From Blastobasis lacticolella (taxonomy: Eukaryota; Arthropoda; Insecta; Lepidoptera; Blastobasidae): DNA of 64,000 nt. The stretch spans positions 16,645,115-16,709,114 of the forward strand of contig LR990051.1 in the NCBI GenBank assembly GCA_905147135.1. The letters run 5' to 3'. The notes below the pieces were generated by a model that saw nothing but the letters and a program-made list of their open reading frames with translations, was not told the DNA's origin and did not search any database. The first letter of the stretch is position 1. The number at the start of each line of letters is the position of its first letter. Shown in pieces: positions 52,111 to 62,737 of this stretch. A program made the translations under genes and the position numbers.

Positions 52111-53817
52111 ATGCCCAATAGTCTGAAGTACAACGATTCGGTATTACAAACAGGAGAAGGTATATGTAATGCATTTTCGACATACTTCCATTCTACATTT
52201 TTGAATTCACCTAGTTCTATTCCAACCAACTATGACAGCGACCCCTTGAATACGGTGTCGGACATCTCTTCTATTTATGTTGATGGGACTTCTATTGTTA
52301 AGATGCTCAAGGATTTGGATCCGAGCAAATCAGCCGGGCCGGACCATCTACCTGCCTTATTTTTAATTAAGTGCGCAGAAACTATCTCTGATCCCATAGC
52401 ACTATTGTTTCAGAAATCCCTAGCTACCGGTTCTGTTCCTAGTATGTGGAAGCGCGCTTTCATAACACCTGTGCATAAAAAAGGTTCTAAAAGTGAGATC
52501 ACAAATTATCGTCCTATTTCTAAGCTGTGTATTGTTTCTAAGGTTCTGGAGAGAGTCGTCTACGAGCAGTTGTACCCAGCCCTTAAACAATCTTTCAGCG
52601 ACACTCAGCACGGATTTCATAGAGGTCGATCAACTGTGTCTAATCTAACTTTGCTTAATAATATCATAACAGAAGCCATGGAAGACGGTTCACAGGTTGA
52701 TGTCATTTATACTGACTATAGTAAGGCGTTTGACAGAATACAGCATAACATTTTATTATCGAAGTTATTGAAGATTGGTGTAAGGGGAGACCTGCTCAGG
52801 TGGTTTTCCTCCTATATTGACAACCGCTCACAGGCTGTGGTCATCAACAATTACATATCTGGGTGGGTATCTGTTCCCAGCGGTGTTCCCCAGGGATCCT
52901 TGCTCGGGCCATTATTATTTGTTATCTTTGTAAATGACATCGACCAGTGTTTCCGTCACGCACATTTACTTTGCTTCGCAGATGACATGAAAATATTTGC
53001 CAGCGTTAATTCTTTGCATGATGCTGAGGCCTTGCAATTAGACCTTGATCGGCTCCAGCACTATTGTTTGGTAAATAACCTGGAGTTGAATCCTTCGAAG
53101 TGCAGTGTTGTCACTTACAGTCGGAAGCGAACTCCACTTCATTATGACTACACCCTCAAGAATGAGTTGATTGGCAGAGAGGTCACAGTGCGAGATTTGG
53201 GAGTAGTTCACGATGCGAACTTTCTCTTCGATAGCCATGTGGATAGCATTGTTGCCAAGGCTTCGAAAGCGATGGGCTTTATAATGCGCGCTTCGAAGGA
53301 TTTCACTTCTGTTAAGACTATCAAGATACTTTACTGTACCTATGTAAGGAGTCACCTTGAATATGCCTCTCAGGTATGGAATCCCTGCTATGCCACGTAC
53401 CTGCATCGTATTGAAAGTATCCAGAAGAGATTCCTACGATACCTATGGTTCCGTACTGGTGACCACTTTCGGTCTGAAGACTATTTAATCTTTTGTAAAA
53501 AGTATCACCTTTTACCACTATTTAAAAGGCGTGAAATTGCAGATGTGGGGTTCCTTTTTAAGATTGCTTCGGGTATCATAGATTGTCCACTTCTTTTGAT
53601 GGCAATATCACTTAGATCTCCAAACAGAGCCCTGCGTTCAAACTGTATAATATCATTGTCGAATCCATGTACTAATTATCGGCGTAATACATTCTTGTGG
53701 CGTGCATGTAGTTTGTTTAATGGTTTGTGCAAGGATCATGATTTGGATTTATTTAATAGTAAACTCGAATCTGTGCGGCGGTTGTTAACGCGGTCATTCT
53801 TTGACGGCGTTCCATGA
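52111..53817 (+). CDS. LINE ORF2, reverse transcriptase part
   Basis: 568 codons from ATG; coding similarity extends upstream in this frame to the T8 run, so the ATG is internal to the original ORF2. Reverse transcriptase landmarks: DPSKSAGPDHLPA (70-82), VHKKGSKSEITNYRPIS (121-137), QHGFHRGRST (166-175). Motif A is TDYSKAFD with D202, motif B SGVPQGSLLGP (257-267), motif C CFADD (288-292). NPSKC and VRDLGV form the thumb. The C-terminal half has HLEYASQVWNPCY and the PNRALRSN segment of CR1/Jockey proteins. All catalytic aspartates are intact and there is no other stop. No RNase H domain. Confidence 0.92.
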   Translation: MPNSLKYNDSVLQTGEGICNAFSTYFHSTFLNSPSSIPTNYDSDPLNTVSDISSIYVDGTSIVKMLKDLDPSKSAGPDHLPALFLIKCAETISDPIALLFQKSLATGSVPSMWKRAFITPVHKKGSKSEITNYRPISKLCIVSKVLERVVYEQLYPALKQSFSDTQHGFHRGRSTVSNLTLLNNIITEAMEDGSQVDVIYTDYSKAFDRIQHNILLSKLLKIGVRGDLLRWFSSYIDNRSQAVVINNYISGWVSVPSGVPQGSLLGPLLFVIFVNDIDQCFRHAHLLCFADDMKIFASVNSLHDAEALQLDLDRLQHYCLVNNLELNPSKCSVVTYSRKRTPLHYDYTLKNELIGREVTVRDLGVVHDANFLFDSHVDSIVAKASKAMGFIMRASKDFTSVKTIKILYCTYVRSHLEYASQVWNPCYATYLHRIESIQKRFLRYLWFRTGDHFRSEDYLIFCKKYHLLPLFKRREIADVGFLFKIASGIIDCPLLLMAISLRSPNRALRSNCIISLSNPCTNYRRNTFLWRACSLFNGLCKDHDLDLFNSKLESVRRLLTRSFFDGVP

Positions 53818-54082
53818 AGTCAAGGTGTATGTTGTTTGTGTGATTCTTGTTTGTACCTACTATAACTGCAGGTGTTGATATTTCTCTATTTCTTATTATT
53901 AATTTTTTCGTTTTAAATCTATTTGATAATTTACCTAAGTGCCTATTGTACGCGCTACTGCGTGTTTGTGTGCTTGTGTAGCTTTTTACATATGATGTCT
54001 TTACTGGCGAGGACCTATAATTGGCTTACTGTTTTATACTAGAACTTTATACATTGTAATGTACAGCTGTTGGTACTCCTAT

Positions 54083-54111
54083 AAATAAATAAATAAATAA
54101 ATAAATAAATA
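54083..54111 (+). repeat. AAAT tandem tail of the LINE
   Basis: Seven uninterrupted AAAT units directly after the 3' UTR, as expected for the 3' end of this element type. Confidence 0.9.
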
Positions 54112-54345
54112 TATAGATATTAATATAATATATACTATATTAATTATATTTGTATTGCTATGTTATATATAAAACTCAAAAAAGCGTGTATAATGACGTA
54201 TATCAACTCATTCCTGTTAGTAATACAATTTTTGAAGTCGGTAAGCCCAAACATCCAAACTTTTCCTCTATTAATAATAAATAAATATGCTTGGAAAATT
54301 AGCGCAGAAAATTCATAAAATTCAGAGACTTCAGAAAATTCTAAA
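54112..54345. other. No gene recognised
   Basis: Very AT-rich flank. Confidence 0.5.
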
Positions 54346-54406
54346 TTCTGCCTGGCCGGGAATCGAACCCGGGAGCTCTGCGTGGTTACGTGCAGTGGTA
54401 CAACAT
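54346..54406 (-). repeat. SINE B head fragment
   Basis: TCTGCCTGGCCGGGAATCG and ACCCGGGAGCTCTGCG form the tRNA-Gly-like B-box half of SINE B on the minus strand. The D-arm side is diverged and no body is attached. It is not a functional tRNA: the acceptor ends do not pair. Confidence 0.6.
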
Positions 54407-55760
54407 TAGTATAAATTGTCATTTCCTACATAGGTAAATTATATTAATAATTATTGACGTATTGGCTTCTCATTATTGAAAACTAAACCAGAACAAGGCC
54501 TAAAGACATTTTTATTGGAGGTAGTATTTCTGCAACGGCTCTCGTCCCACTCGCTGTATACTTGGCGTCAAGGGGTTAGGCCCAAACTCAGCACTCGGTC
54601 CCGTACAACGGAACGCCATTACTTTGTCGTACCTTGTGCCCTTCGGCTGTTGCCCCACGGAGATTAATGGCACCAAGCATTATTTTCCATGACCCCAACC
54701 GTCTCTGCATTGACGAGTGACGGGCAAAATAAATATTTGGAGTAGAAAGTTGGGCCGTTTTTTTATTTCGTTCGGTCAAAAAAAATTCTTCGTTCACGTG
54801 GAGGTTGTGGGGAACTAGACGGCAACTAAATTGTAAATGTAATTGAGTGAAAATTACATAATTTTGCACAAGTACTAGTTAAGCTTAGTTAGTGTTAATT
54901 GGATCACAGTAAGGAAACCCAACATATGCAATTATTTAATAAGTAGTAATTACAACCAATAGATCAACTAGCTACAACCTTCATATATATTTTTGTAAAT
55001 TACTTTCAAACTTTAAATTATTAAATTTTATGCCATAGTCGCATAGTTTAAAATTCAATAGAAGTTTTTAAATATCAATTTTATATCTTTCAAATAATAA
55101 TAAAAAATCACTCTGATCCCTCACATACATACACACATACACCCTTACTTCAGTTTCTCCTAGGGGTAGTTAGAGACTACCACAAGCTACGATCCTGACA
55201 CACCTCACATTCGTCACAATAAAAATAAATGTTTACTTAGCAAAAGCTACAAAAGAACTTTCCATTCATCGAAACTCACAACCTTCGTTCATATATAATA
55301 ATAATCATAGCATTCATATACTATTCTACTATTACAAAACGTATACTTAAAGATGCATAAACAAATGATCCTTACGTTACACGATGAATTCTTAATTACC
55401 CAGCATTAATTCCCTCATACAACATTTACATTTGAACTATCCCCCGTACACTTTGCTATATCAACTTACTAACTGCGCTTAGCAGTGGGAGCAGAGAGCA
55501 TTGCTGGCTAGTATTACACTAGGTTCTAGCCTTCTAGCTTAGAATTTGGAGCTTAAGCTAGCACTAAGCCATGGCAGTTCGTTAACAAGTTATAACAAAG
55601 CATTTCGGACTTTCAGAGTGCGGTGACACGGAAGCTCTCGGGCTCAGAAGATGGCTGAGTAGTGTTCGCTTGCATTGCATAGTTTCGACACTAATTCGGG
55701 CTTGGATTAAAGTGTTATAGGCAAGACCTGCAATTTAAAACTAAGAAATCGGTGCGCGGT
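54407..55760. other. No gene recognised
   Basis: A frame at 54588-54869 and its opposite at 54476-54667 overlap and lack motifs. 54530-54700 is GC-richer and may be a small LINE remnant, but I cannot name it. Confidence 0.4.
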
Positions 55761-55816
55761 GTAGCCCCTTCAATCATCATCCTAGCGATCACTAGGATGA
55801 TGATTGAAGGGGCTAC
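55761..55816. repeat. Perfect 25-bp-arm hairpin
   Basis: GTAGCCCCTTCAATCATCAT continuing CCTAG, a 6-nt loop CGATCA, then the exact reverse complement. A transcript would form an uninterrupted 25-bp stem. Confidence 0.95.
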
Positions 55817-56154
55817 GTTGTTCATACAAATTGTATGTACCTTATTTTTACATTTGTTCGAGGGTTTGACGTTTTTAGTGTATGTCTGTGAAATTGGTCG
55901 TTAGTAAATGTATCCCATTCAGCGTTAAATGGATTTCCAAATGTCAACAACAAAAACCATAGTCACGAAAACGAAAACAAATAAAATCTCAAAACAACTT
56001 CTTGTGTGAATTGTGTTTTTTGTCGATTTAACTGCTTTATTTTATATCATTAAGCTATAGAAACCCATTTTCCGCAACTTTGAATACCTACATTTACTAA
56101 GAGTAAAAATCATAATTTAATTATTAAACACTCAAACGAAGAACAGAATCGTGA
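55817..56154. other. No gene recognised
   Basis: AT-rich spacer. Confidence 0.5.
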
Positions 56155-56345
56155 AATAAATTTAGTATGGAAATAGAATTATGTATAATGTGCAGCAGTA
56201 TTCGTTGAAATTTATATTCTATGTGTTTATTATATAATTCTCGACATCTATACACAATACACGTAGCGTGATTGATACGGCAAGTCGTGATTTTGGACAT
56301 TGTTTGTTCACCAAATAAGACAAGTCAGTTTAAAAAGATCATATA
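56155..56345 (+). repeat. Family N element, 3' half
   Basis: AGCAGTATTCGTTGAAAT, TAGCGTGATTGATACGGC, TTGTTTGTTCACCAAATAAG and ACAAGTCAGTTTAAAAAGATC, collinear with 20990-21150 reversed and with the right end of 24883-25357. Confidence 0.6.
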
Positions 56346-56389
56346 TGATTTGTCCATTTTGTAATTTTTACGGACGCATAGCCCCGATC

Positions 56390-56700
56390 GCCACTCGGGT
56401 GTGGGGGTTACGCGATTTGATACGCCCTCGGCGTATCGAGTACATCCGTGGCAAAGTTGGCGCGAGATATATCGCGGATAAGATCAAAGAGGCTCGTCTT
56501 CACTGGTTTGGCTTCGCTACCTTCCGGTGTGAGGAAAGAGGTCCCGCGGAAGGTCCAAGAATCGATGGATTGACATCGCCGAGACTGACGTGAGAACCAA
56601 TGGCTTATGCCACCAGGATGCCAAAGACCTGGCCAAATGGGGGAGACACTGGCAGGAGCCGGAACTGACCGCTCGAATAATGATGATGATTTGAATTGAT
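56390..56700 (+). pseudogene. RTE-like LINE C-terminal remnant
   Basis: Reads RIEYIRGKVGARYIADKIKE then ARLHWFGFATFR. After a frameshift it reads RWIDIAETDVRTNGLCHQDA and KDLAKWGRHWQEPELTAR, ending in ATGATGATGAT. This is the K--E-RL-W-GH--R...W-D--E-D...A-DRAKWR pattern of RTE-type ORF2 C-termini. At least one frameshift. Confidence 0.7.
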
Positions 56701-57885
56701 GATGGGATTATGTCAAAGACGTCTATAAATGTAAAGACTCAAGCCCAGCCCATCGGCAAACAACAATTAAAGAAAACTAGTGTAGAATATTAAAACTCAA
56801 TCAGGGTACTTACAGCACAGACTGACAGACAATACAGATTATCGGCAATATGGTCCCCCGTAAAAGAAAAAATGCGTTGGAATATTAAAACCACAAGTCA
56901 CTGATAAATTTGTGACAGCTTTAAAACAGAAATAGATTACCCGCCAAGACAGACTATTCAAGACGAGACCAAGATCAATTCCAGATCACAGATCCATTAA
57001 AACCAAAAATACATTGCCAATCCTTTATCGTAATCCAGATGCAAAAGAAATCTGGAAATTTCCAATAAATTTAAACCAAGCATTGAAATCTCCGAGATTT
57101 ATATCTCAATTTTAGAGGATCCAAATGTTGTTTAAGTGGAAATTTATATCCCTTCAAAGATTCCCCTTCATCGTTGATTTGAGATCTTAATTAATTTTCA
57201 TCGTTGCGATATTAAATTATAAGTGTATCTTTAAATCTTAGATGACTTGATTGGAAATACCTTCGAAGGAGTGTATTTTGAAATGCCATTGCATTTATTA
57301 AGTATCAAAATTAATCCGCTGAATCGTAAAGAGGAACTATGCCAAGAATTTTATCAATATAATAATAAGTTCAAAAGGACACGTTTTCTGAAAACAGATT
57401 CAAAGGGATAGAACACTTACATAAATAATTTGCTGTCTAATTGATGTAATCAGACGGTGTAGAAATTTCCTTTACCTACAATGTATTTCGACTCTAAAAT
57501 GTTTTGGGCATATTACACCAAAACCGTAAAAAAATTATTAATTTCCCTTTATTTTGGACTATTAGGTATAATAGAACCCGGTAAGTCCGAATCGACTGAC
57601 AGTAGTGCAAATTATAAAGTGTGGGTATGGCAATAATCTGGGGATAATCTGTCCTTCTCAGTCCTTTTTGTAAACATTCAGTTTTTTGGTCACGATGAGC
57701 TTGAACTTTTGTCTAAATTATTAATTATGGTGAAAATTATCTTCCGCACTTCCTTAATAATAGTTTTGCCCATTATTTAATAATATTTTACCAAACTTAC
57801 GAAAATAAACAGTCCTAAAGAAATCAATTTGTTTGTTATGACTTTTATGAATGACATTCTATGACGGATAAAAACCTTGGCATAA
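56701..57885. other. No gene recognised
   Basis: Long AT-rich stretch without frame or repeat matched. Confidence 0.5.
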
Positions 57886-58850
57886 GTTGCCATCATGGAC
57901 TTACTACCCAAAGGGACTGCGCACTGCTTTAACTAAAACCGGGCAGAGCGAGAGTCACCATCGATAGTCCTGTGTCCCATTCTAGTGTTGCCACCATTGT
58001 TGATGCAAATTCCGAATTACTTTTATTATTTGGCGCGGACACCGACCTCAGGGCCAGGCAGAGCTGGACCGGGTGCAATCTGAAGGTCATGTTTTCACCA
58101 GGGTCTAGCCCAAGCTTACCCTGCTACTCGGAAACTATTGGCCCTAGAACATTAGTTCCTAGAGTGAAATGATAGCACTCCTCGAGATCATCATTTCGTA
58201 TGACAGCTGTCAAACTTAGAACTGTTGTAACTCGCAAACGATTGGTCTTAGAACACTAGTTCCTTGAGCAATACGATATTACTCATCGAGATCTACATTT
58301 TGGATGACAGTTCTAAGTTTGACAGCTGTCATACGAAATGTAGATCTCGACGAGTACTATCATATCTTAGAAACTAGTGTTCTAGACCCAATGGGTTCCG
58401 AGTTATAACACATTTAAGTTTGACAGCTGTCACCCGAAATGTAGATATCGACGAGTACTATCACTTCTCTTTAGAAACTAGTGTTGTAGGATAAATCGTC
58501 ACCAAACTCTTATATCTGTTTTGTGGAACAAAAAGTCGTAGGTTAATAATTATGTCGACTCGACGTTTGTCGGAGAAGCGTTCAGTAGATCAAAAGGTAT
58601 TTTCACAACTACTTTTCGGATTGTACGGATTGCCTCATAATAATACCAAATTCACGGTAAATATATTTCTCCAATAATGGCAACACCAAACATGACACTT
58701 GTCAATTTAGAATGACGGTGATTATGCCAATAACATTATGTTTACACTGTTAGAAAGGGACAAAGGACTATCGATGGTGAATCTCGCTCTGCCCGGTTTT
58801 AGTCAAAGCAGTGCGCAGTCCCTTTGGGTAGTAAATCCATGGTTGCCATA
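57886..58850. mobile_element. Compound foldback element
   Basis: About 85-bp inverted ends: ACTACCCAAAGGGACTGCGC at about 57902 and its complement near 58812-58832, both followed inward by ACCGGGCAGAGCGAG. The interior holds four copies of a roughly 90-bp unit marked by TTTGACAGCTGTC and GAAACTAGTGTT: two in one orientation (58130-58300), two in the other (58305-58495). No transposase frame. Target duplication unclear. Confidence 0.8.
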
Positions 58851-59461
58851 CAGAGTTTTTTTTATATTCGATTCGTACTTAGCGTGGTCTCATTATAAGT
58901 ACGTTATACAAAAAAACAAAATTTTATTATCATTGACGTAGTTTTTAAATGCACAGGTGCATCAGATTAAAACGACTTCATTCCGTATTATACTCGTAGA
59001 TGTTAGGAAGTATACTCGGACTATACCACATCTGGAAAATATACTGACCTATCCCTTTTGGAATTTTAGAAGAAAACTCTTAAGATCGTGGTCTAAAAGA
59101 TAATTTTCTTGTAAAATTAAATAAATTATACAAATACCAATGATAATATTCCGCCGTACAGTTGTACGGCTTGTACGGTTTCCACTAGGAAACTCGTGAG
59201 AAGTACGTGTGAAATGATGCATTAGACGACGGCATATGTGACGTGGGAGTTGTCAGGAGATTTATATTCACATTTCACGAGATACGCACGCGTGTCCAGA
59301 AGTTTGAAGGTTATTTCTTACAATGTGGTCTGAAACATGAAAGGCTCACTACCTACAGAGGTGTTTTAACAGGTGCGTTTTTGGTGATTCTTTAGAACTA
59401 TATCGGCGAGTGCTACGGTGAAATGTGACAGATCGTGGCGAAGTTGCCATAGCAACCGTAA
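58851..59461. other. No gene recognised
   Basis: AT-rich, no assignable feature. Confidence 0.5.
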
Positions 59462-59680
59462 TTTTTTTCTACACAGTGACAAACCAGAAGACAGACCACT
59501 TGATGGTAAACGGTAACTGTCATCTATGATTCATGCATCGTAGTCCCGGAGTCCTCACGGTGACAACGCATCTGCAGTTGTGCAATTTTGTTGCCTGCAT
59601 CCTTAATGCATGATTCGTAGATGTTATGGGCGACAGTTGCCTGTCTGTCTGCTCGTTTGTTACTGCTTAGAATAAAATAA
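59462..59680. repeat. Head-to-head family H pair
   Basis: 59462-59540 is minus-oriented (ACAGTGACAAACCAGAAGAC to GATTCATGCATCG) and 59550-59680 plus-oriented (GAGTCCTCACGGTGACAACG to CTGCTCGTTTGTTACTG). The two share their terminal 60 bp as an imperfect inverted repeat. Confidence 0.6.
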
Positions 59681-59811
59681 ATAAACAGGACAGTGACTGT
59701 CTCGGACACCATTTTGTGGGATTCGCATCGTACAGCCCCTTAAAGAGCCCTTAAAAATGACTAACAAGTAAGAGACTATGAAAATGTTTAGATATGTGAA
59801 GAGGTTGGATC

Positions 59812-60163
59812 ATCTTTTGGCAATAATCTCCCGGTTGTGCTCTGGAGCACGAGGGCCCAGGGTCTGCCTTGCCCATGATCCAGGATTTGGTAGGTCAGGT
59901 AATTACAGTGGAGCGACTGCCATCTGACCTCCGTGACCCTGCTACCAGGGGAATCTGACCAGATTAGATCATGGTCACAAATTCAGTTGTCTGAATTTGC
60001 AAATTTCATCCGATGTTTTCCCTCACCGTAAGAGCGTCAATTAGAATTAAACTAATAGACATAACTCAGAAAATAGTCATTGGTACATGGCCGCAGCGGG
60101 ATTCGACCCCGGTACCTCTCGCTTACCAGTCGGATTCCGAGCTGCCCGGCCACCGACGCTCTT
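59812..60163 (-). repeat. SINE A, full length
   Basis: Minus strand: GAGCGTCGGTGGCCGGGCAG, B box region GGGGTCGAATCCC, complete body and the CTCCCGGTTGTGCTCTGGAG end. The anticodon-arm region is diverged. Confidence 0.85.
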
Positions 60164-60993
60164 AACGTGATGCAGAAAGCCAATATTATGTATTTTAGGA
60201 TCATGGGTTTTTCCCAGTGTGGGATGCAGATATTTGCGTGTAGAAGATAAACACCATTAAAATATCGAAAATGAACTCCTGTCATAACTCCGTTGAATTT
60301 CTGGAATCGCTTAATACTCCCTTCTTGGCCCACCGTGCAAGGGCCTTAAGGGACCTTCATACATTATAGTTTGGAATAAGCCATCTACTCGGTGAAATTT
60401 TAAGTGCTTTGCCGATGTTGTTAGCACTGCTTATAATTTAATTTGTGTCTCGTGTTGTGGTTAAGGCTAGGCGTGTTACGGCTTAGTTAGCGATGCTGTA
60501 ATAATATTTAGATTATTTGTTGTATTTCGTGTGGGTATAAGGTTCAGTTGGTTTCGATCGCCTACTTTAACAATGGCTACTTTTTTAGTCAAGCTTTCGT
60601 TCTTTTTTTAGAATTTGAGGTAAAGTTAAAATAAATTTTAAACAAGAAAGTATTGCAGTTTACCGAACTCTACTTCAAGTTACGGCTGTAACTATGTCTT
60701 CGGCTGCGGTAATTGCTTACCACTAGGCAAGAAGTAAGCTTATTTGCCATTTTGCTCATCTTACTTAAATATTATGCAGAGTTTTTAACTTTTTCCTTTC
60801 CAGCGTTAGCGGTCCAGCGGCTTTAGTCTGTCTGCAAGCAGTTTCTAGTTTCAAATAAAATAACGAGTAATGCTTATTTTAGAGTATTCTTATTTATGTG
60901 CTCGTTTTCGTTTGTAGTCGAGCCTAAGCAACCATGCGGATTGCCACTATTTTGTTTATTAAAAATTCAAAATACAACAAAGACATAATACAA
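60164..60993. other. No gene recognised
   Basis: AT-rich. About 60695-60750 carries a diverged TTGCTTACCACTAGGCAAG word like family D. Confidence 0.4.
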
Positions 60994-61656
60994 TTTATCT
61001 ACACTCATAGCGTAATGTTCCAATTTCATATTCGAAAACAGTTGTTTAAGGATACACTTTGTTCACGCCAGTCTATAAAATTATAAAAAAATACTTTTCG
61101 ATACAGCATTTCCCATACTAATTTCATTAAAGCTGTAACGTAAAATAACTTTTTAATCATTATGCAACACTTTTATTTCTTAAATTTTTGTTGGGCGCCG
61201 TGACACGGCGAAATGTAGGCTGAATACCTAAATGTCTTTAACAAATTAAAAAATCAAATACAATTTTCCTGTTCATATTTATGTGTAATTATTTTCCCGC
61301 TAAACAGAATATTTTTTTATAATTGTTGTAATTTGTGTTTGTGAATGTTTTTTCTTATTTGAAGCAAATAAAAAGATAAATGTGAAAGTAGTGAAGTGAA
61401 TTTCCCGCCGCTTGATATCCTCGTCCCGTAGATACAACAGAACTGATACGCAGCTTACTTCCAGCAAAGTTGAGAAAATTATAGGTAAAATGTTTTAACA
61501 TAAAAATATGAGTGTAGATAAAGAAGTGTATACAACTGCATATAATTAGGTATTAAAACACTCGTGTCAAACTATTCTCATACTCGGCTACGCCTCGTAA
61601 ACAGACACTCATGTTTTAATACCCTCTTTTATATGACAGTTGCATAAATTACTATT
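60994..61656 (+). mobile_element. Family S 660-bp repeat, copy 2
   Basis: Collinear with 46864-47520. It shares CAGCATTTCCCATA, TAATCATTATGCAACAC, CCGCCGCTTGATATCCTCG and the terminal inverted repeat, in which it lacks the TATGA of the loop region. No conserved frame. Confidence 0.75.
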
Positions 61657-61859
61657 TGAGCCCCCGACGAAAAAAGAGGAAGAAGAAAGTACGAAAGTAG
61701 TACGCTAAGATGATGATGACTGGCTGATGAGGAGGACAACCTAATCTAAAAAAAAGAAGCTACAGTTTTCATAAAGATTGAATTTAATAATTTCGCGATT
61801 TTTTCTTTACGTCATACCTAAAATAAGAAGGTAATGTTTATGAATATTCAGAGATTTTG

Positions 61860-62010
61860 TTTAGCGGTAGATTGACATCGCTGAGTCAAATGCTCGACGT
61901 CATACGTCGCGGGGATGCCAAAGACCGGGCGAAATGGAGAAGAATGAGAAAAGTGGAAAGCGGATCCTGGCAGAGGCCGGGATAAGCGCTAGGGTGATGA
62001 TGATTACTCA
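61860..62010 (+). pseudogene. RTE-like LINE C-terminal remnant
   Basis: GATTGACATCGCTGAGTCAA and GATGCCAAAGACCGGGCGAA are collinear with the end of the remnant at 56.6 kb (WIDIAE..., DAKD-AKW-). It ends AGGGTGATGATGATTA. Frame broken. Confidence 0.6.
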
Positions 62011-62640
62011 AAGATTTTGTTTAACGTTTTAATCATTGTTTTATCCGACTAATCCACATCATTCATCGCTTCTTGACCAGTACTGTATTCTAAACTATCT
62101 TCCACCACAAAAGCGGCCAAGTCTCCCAAACGCATATACGCTATAATGCAGCCATTAACTTGTGCTTGTGTCGAGCTAACTAGCAGAATCTCATGTTTAA
62201 TTAACCTACTAGAATAGGCGATGCGGCTACGGGATGAGCAGCAAATTGTCTTATTATGTACGGTGTCTTGTCATGAGATGGGGCGGCGAGATGTCCGCTT
62301 TGATCGGTTTATGAGATTCCTTTGTGGGTTTGGAGCTTGCCGGAATCGGTCGTCCGATGTCCCGAAAGGTATGGAAATGTGGTGTGACATGAGCAGCGGG
62401 TTGTTGTGAAACCGAGTTTCTATAATTCGTAGCAGTTCTGGACAGATGGACTTGAGCCTCCGCTAAATTAGCGGAAGGTTTTGCGGTGGCAACGCTTGGC
62501 AGTCGGTTTGGAAATTAATAATTTATTTATTTTGGATATGTTATGACATTTTATTTTGACATATTTTACATGCATATTAATAATAAATTTTATTATTTTG
62601 ACCTATTTGTCATTGTGAATATTGTTAGTAATTAAAATAT
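62011..62640. other. No gene recognised
   Basis: A 62-codon frame (62221-62409) is unsupported. Confidence 0.45.
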
Positions 62641-62737
62641 CTTTATTTATTATTATTATTATATACATAGTTACATTACAATATGTACAAACTTAAAACT
62701 ACCGAACAAAATAAAAATTATACACAAAAAGAAAAAA
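62641..62737 (-). repeat. 3' UTR and tail of the minus-strand LINE
   Basis: On the minus strand the sequence after the stop codon is AT-rich and ends in ATAATAATAATAAATAAAG, a simple-repeat LINE tail. Confidence 0.65.

Larger units (their letters stand above)
49640..54111 (+). mobile_element. CR1/Jockey-group LINE, nearly complete
   Basis: ORF1 (49697-50509), a 403-bp inter-ORF region, ORF2 in two frames (50913-52088 and 52111-53817), a 265-bp 3' UTR and an AAAT tandem tail (54083-54111). The 5' boundary is uncertain: there is no 5' UTR signal I can name, and ORF1 lacks an ATG and the usual N-terminal part, so the copy is probably 5'-truncated. The target duplication is not identifiable in the AT-rich flanks. 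Confidence 0.9.

Noticed and set aside
54346..54406. tRNA-Gly gene on the minus strand
   Set aside because: It matches only the T-arm half of the SINE B head; the D-arm and acceptor stem are not intact.
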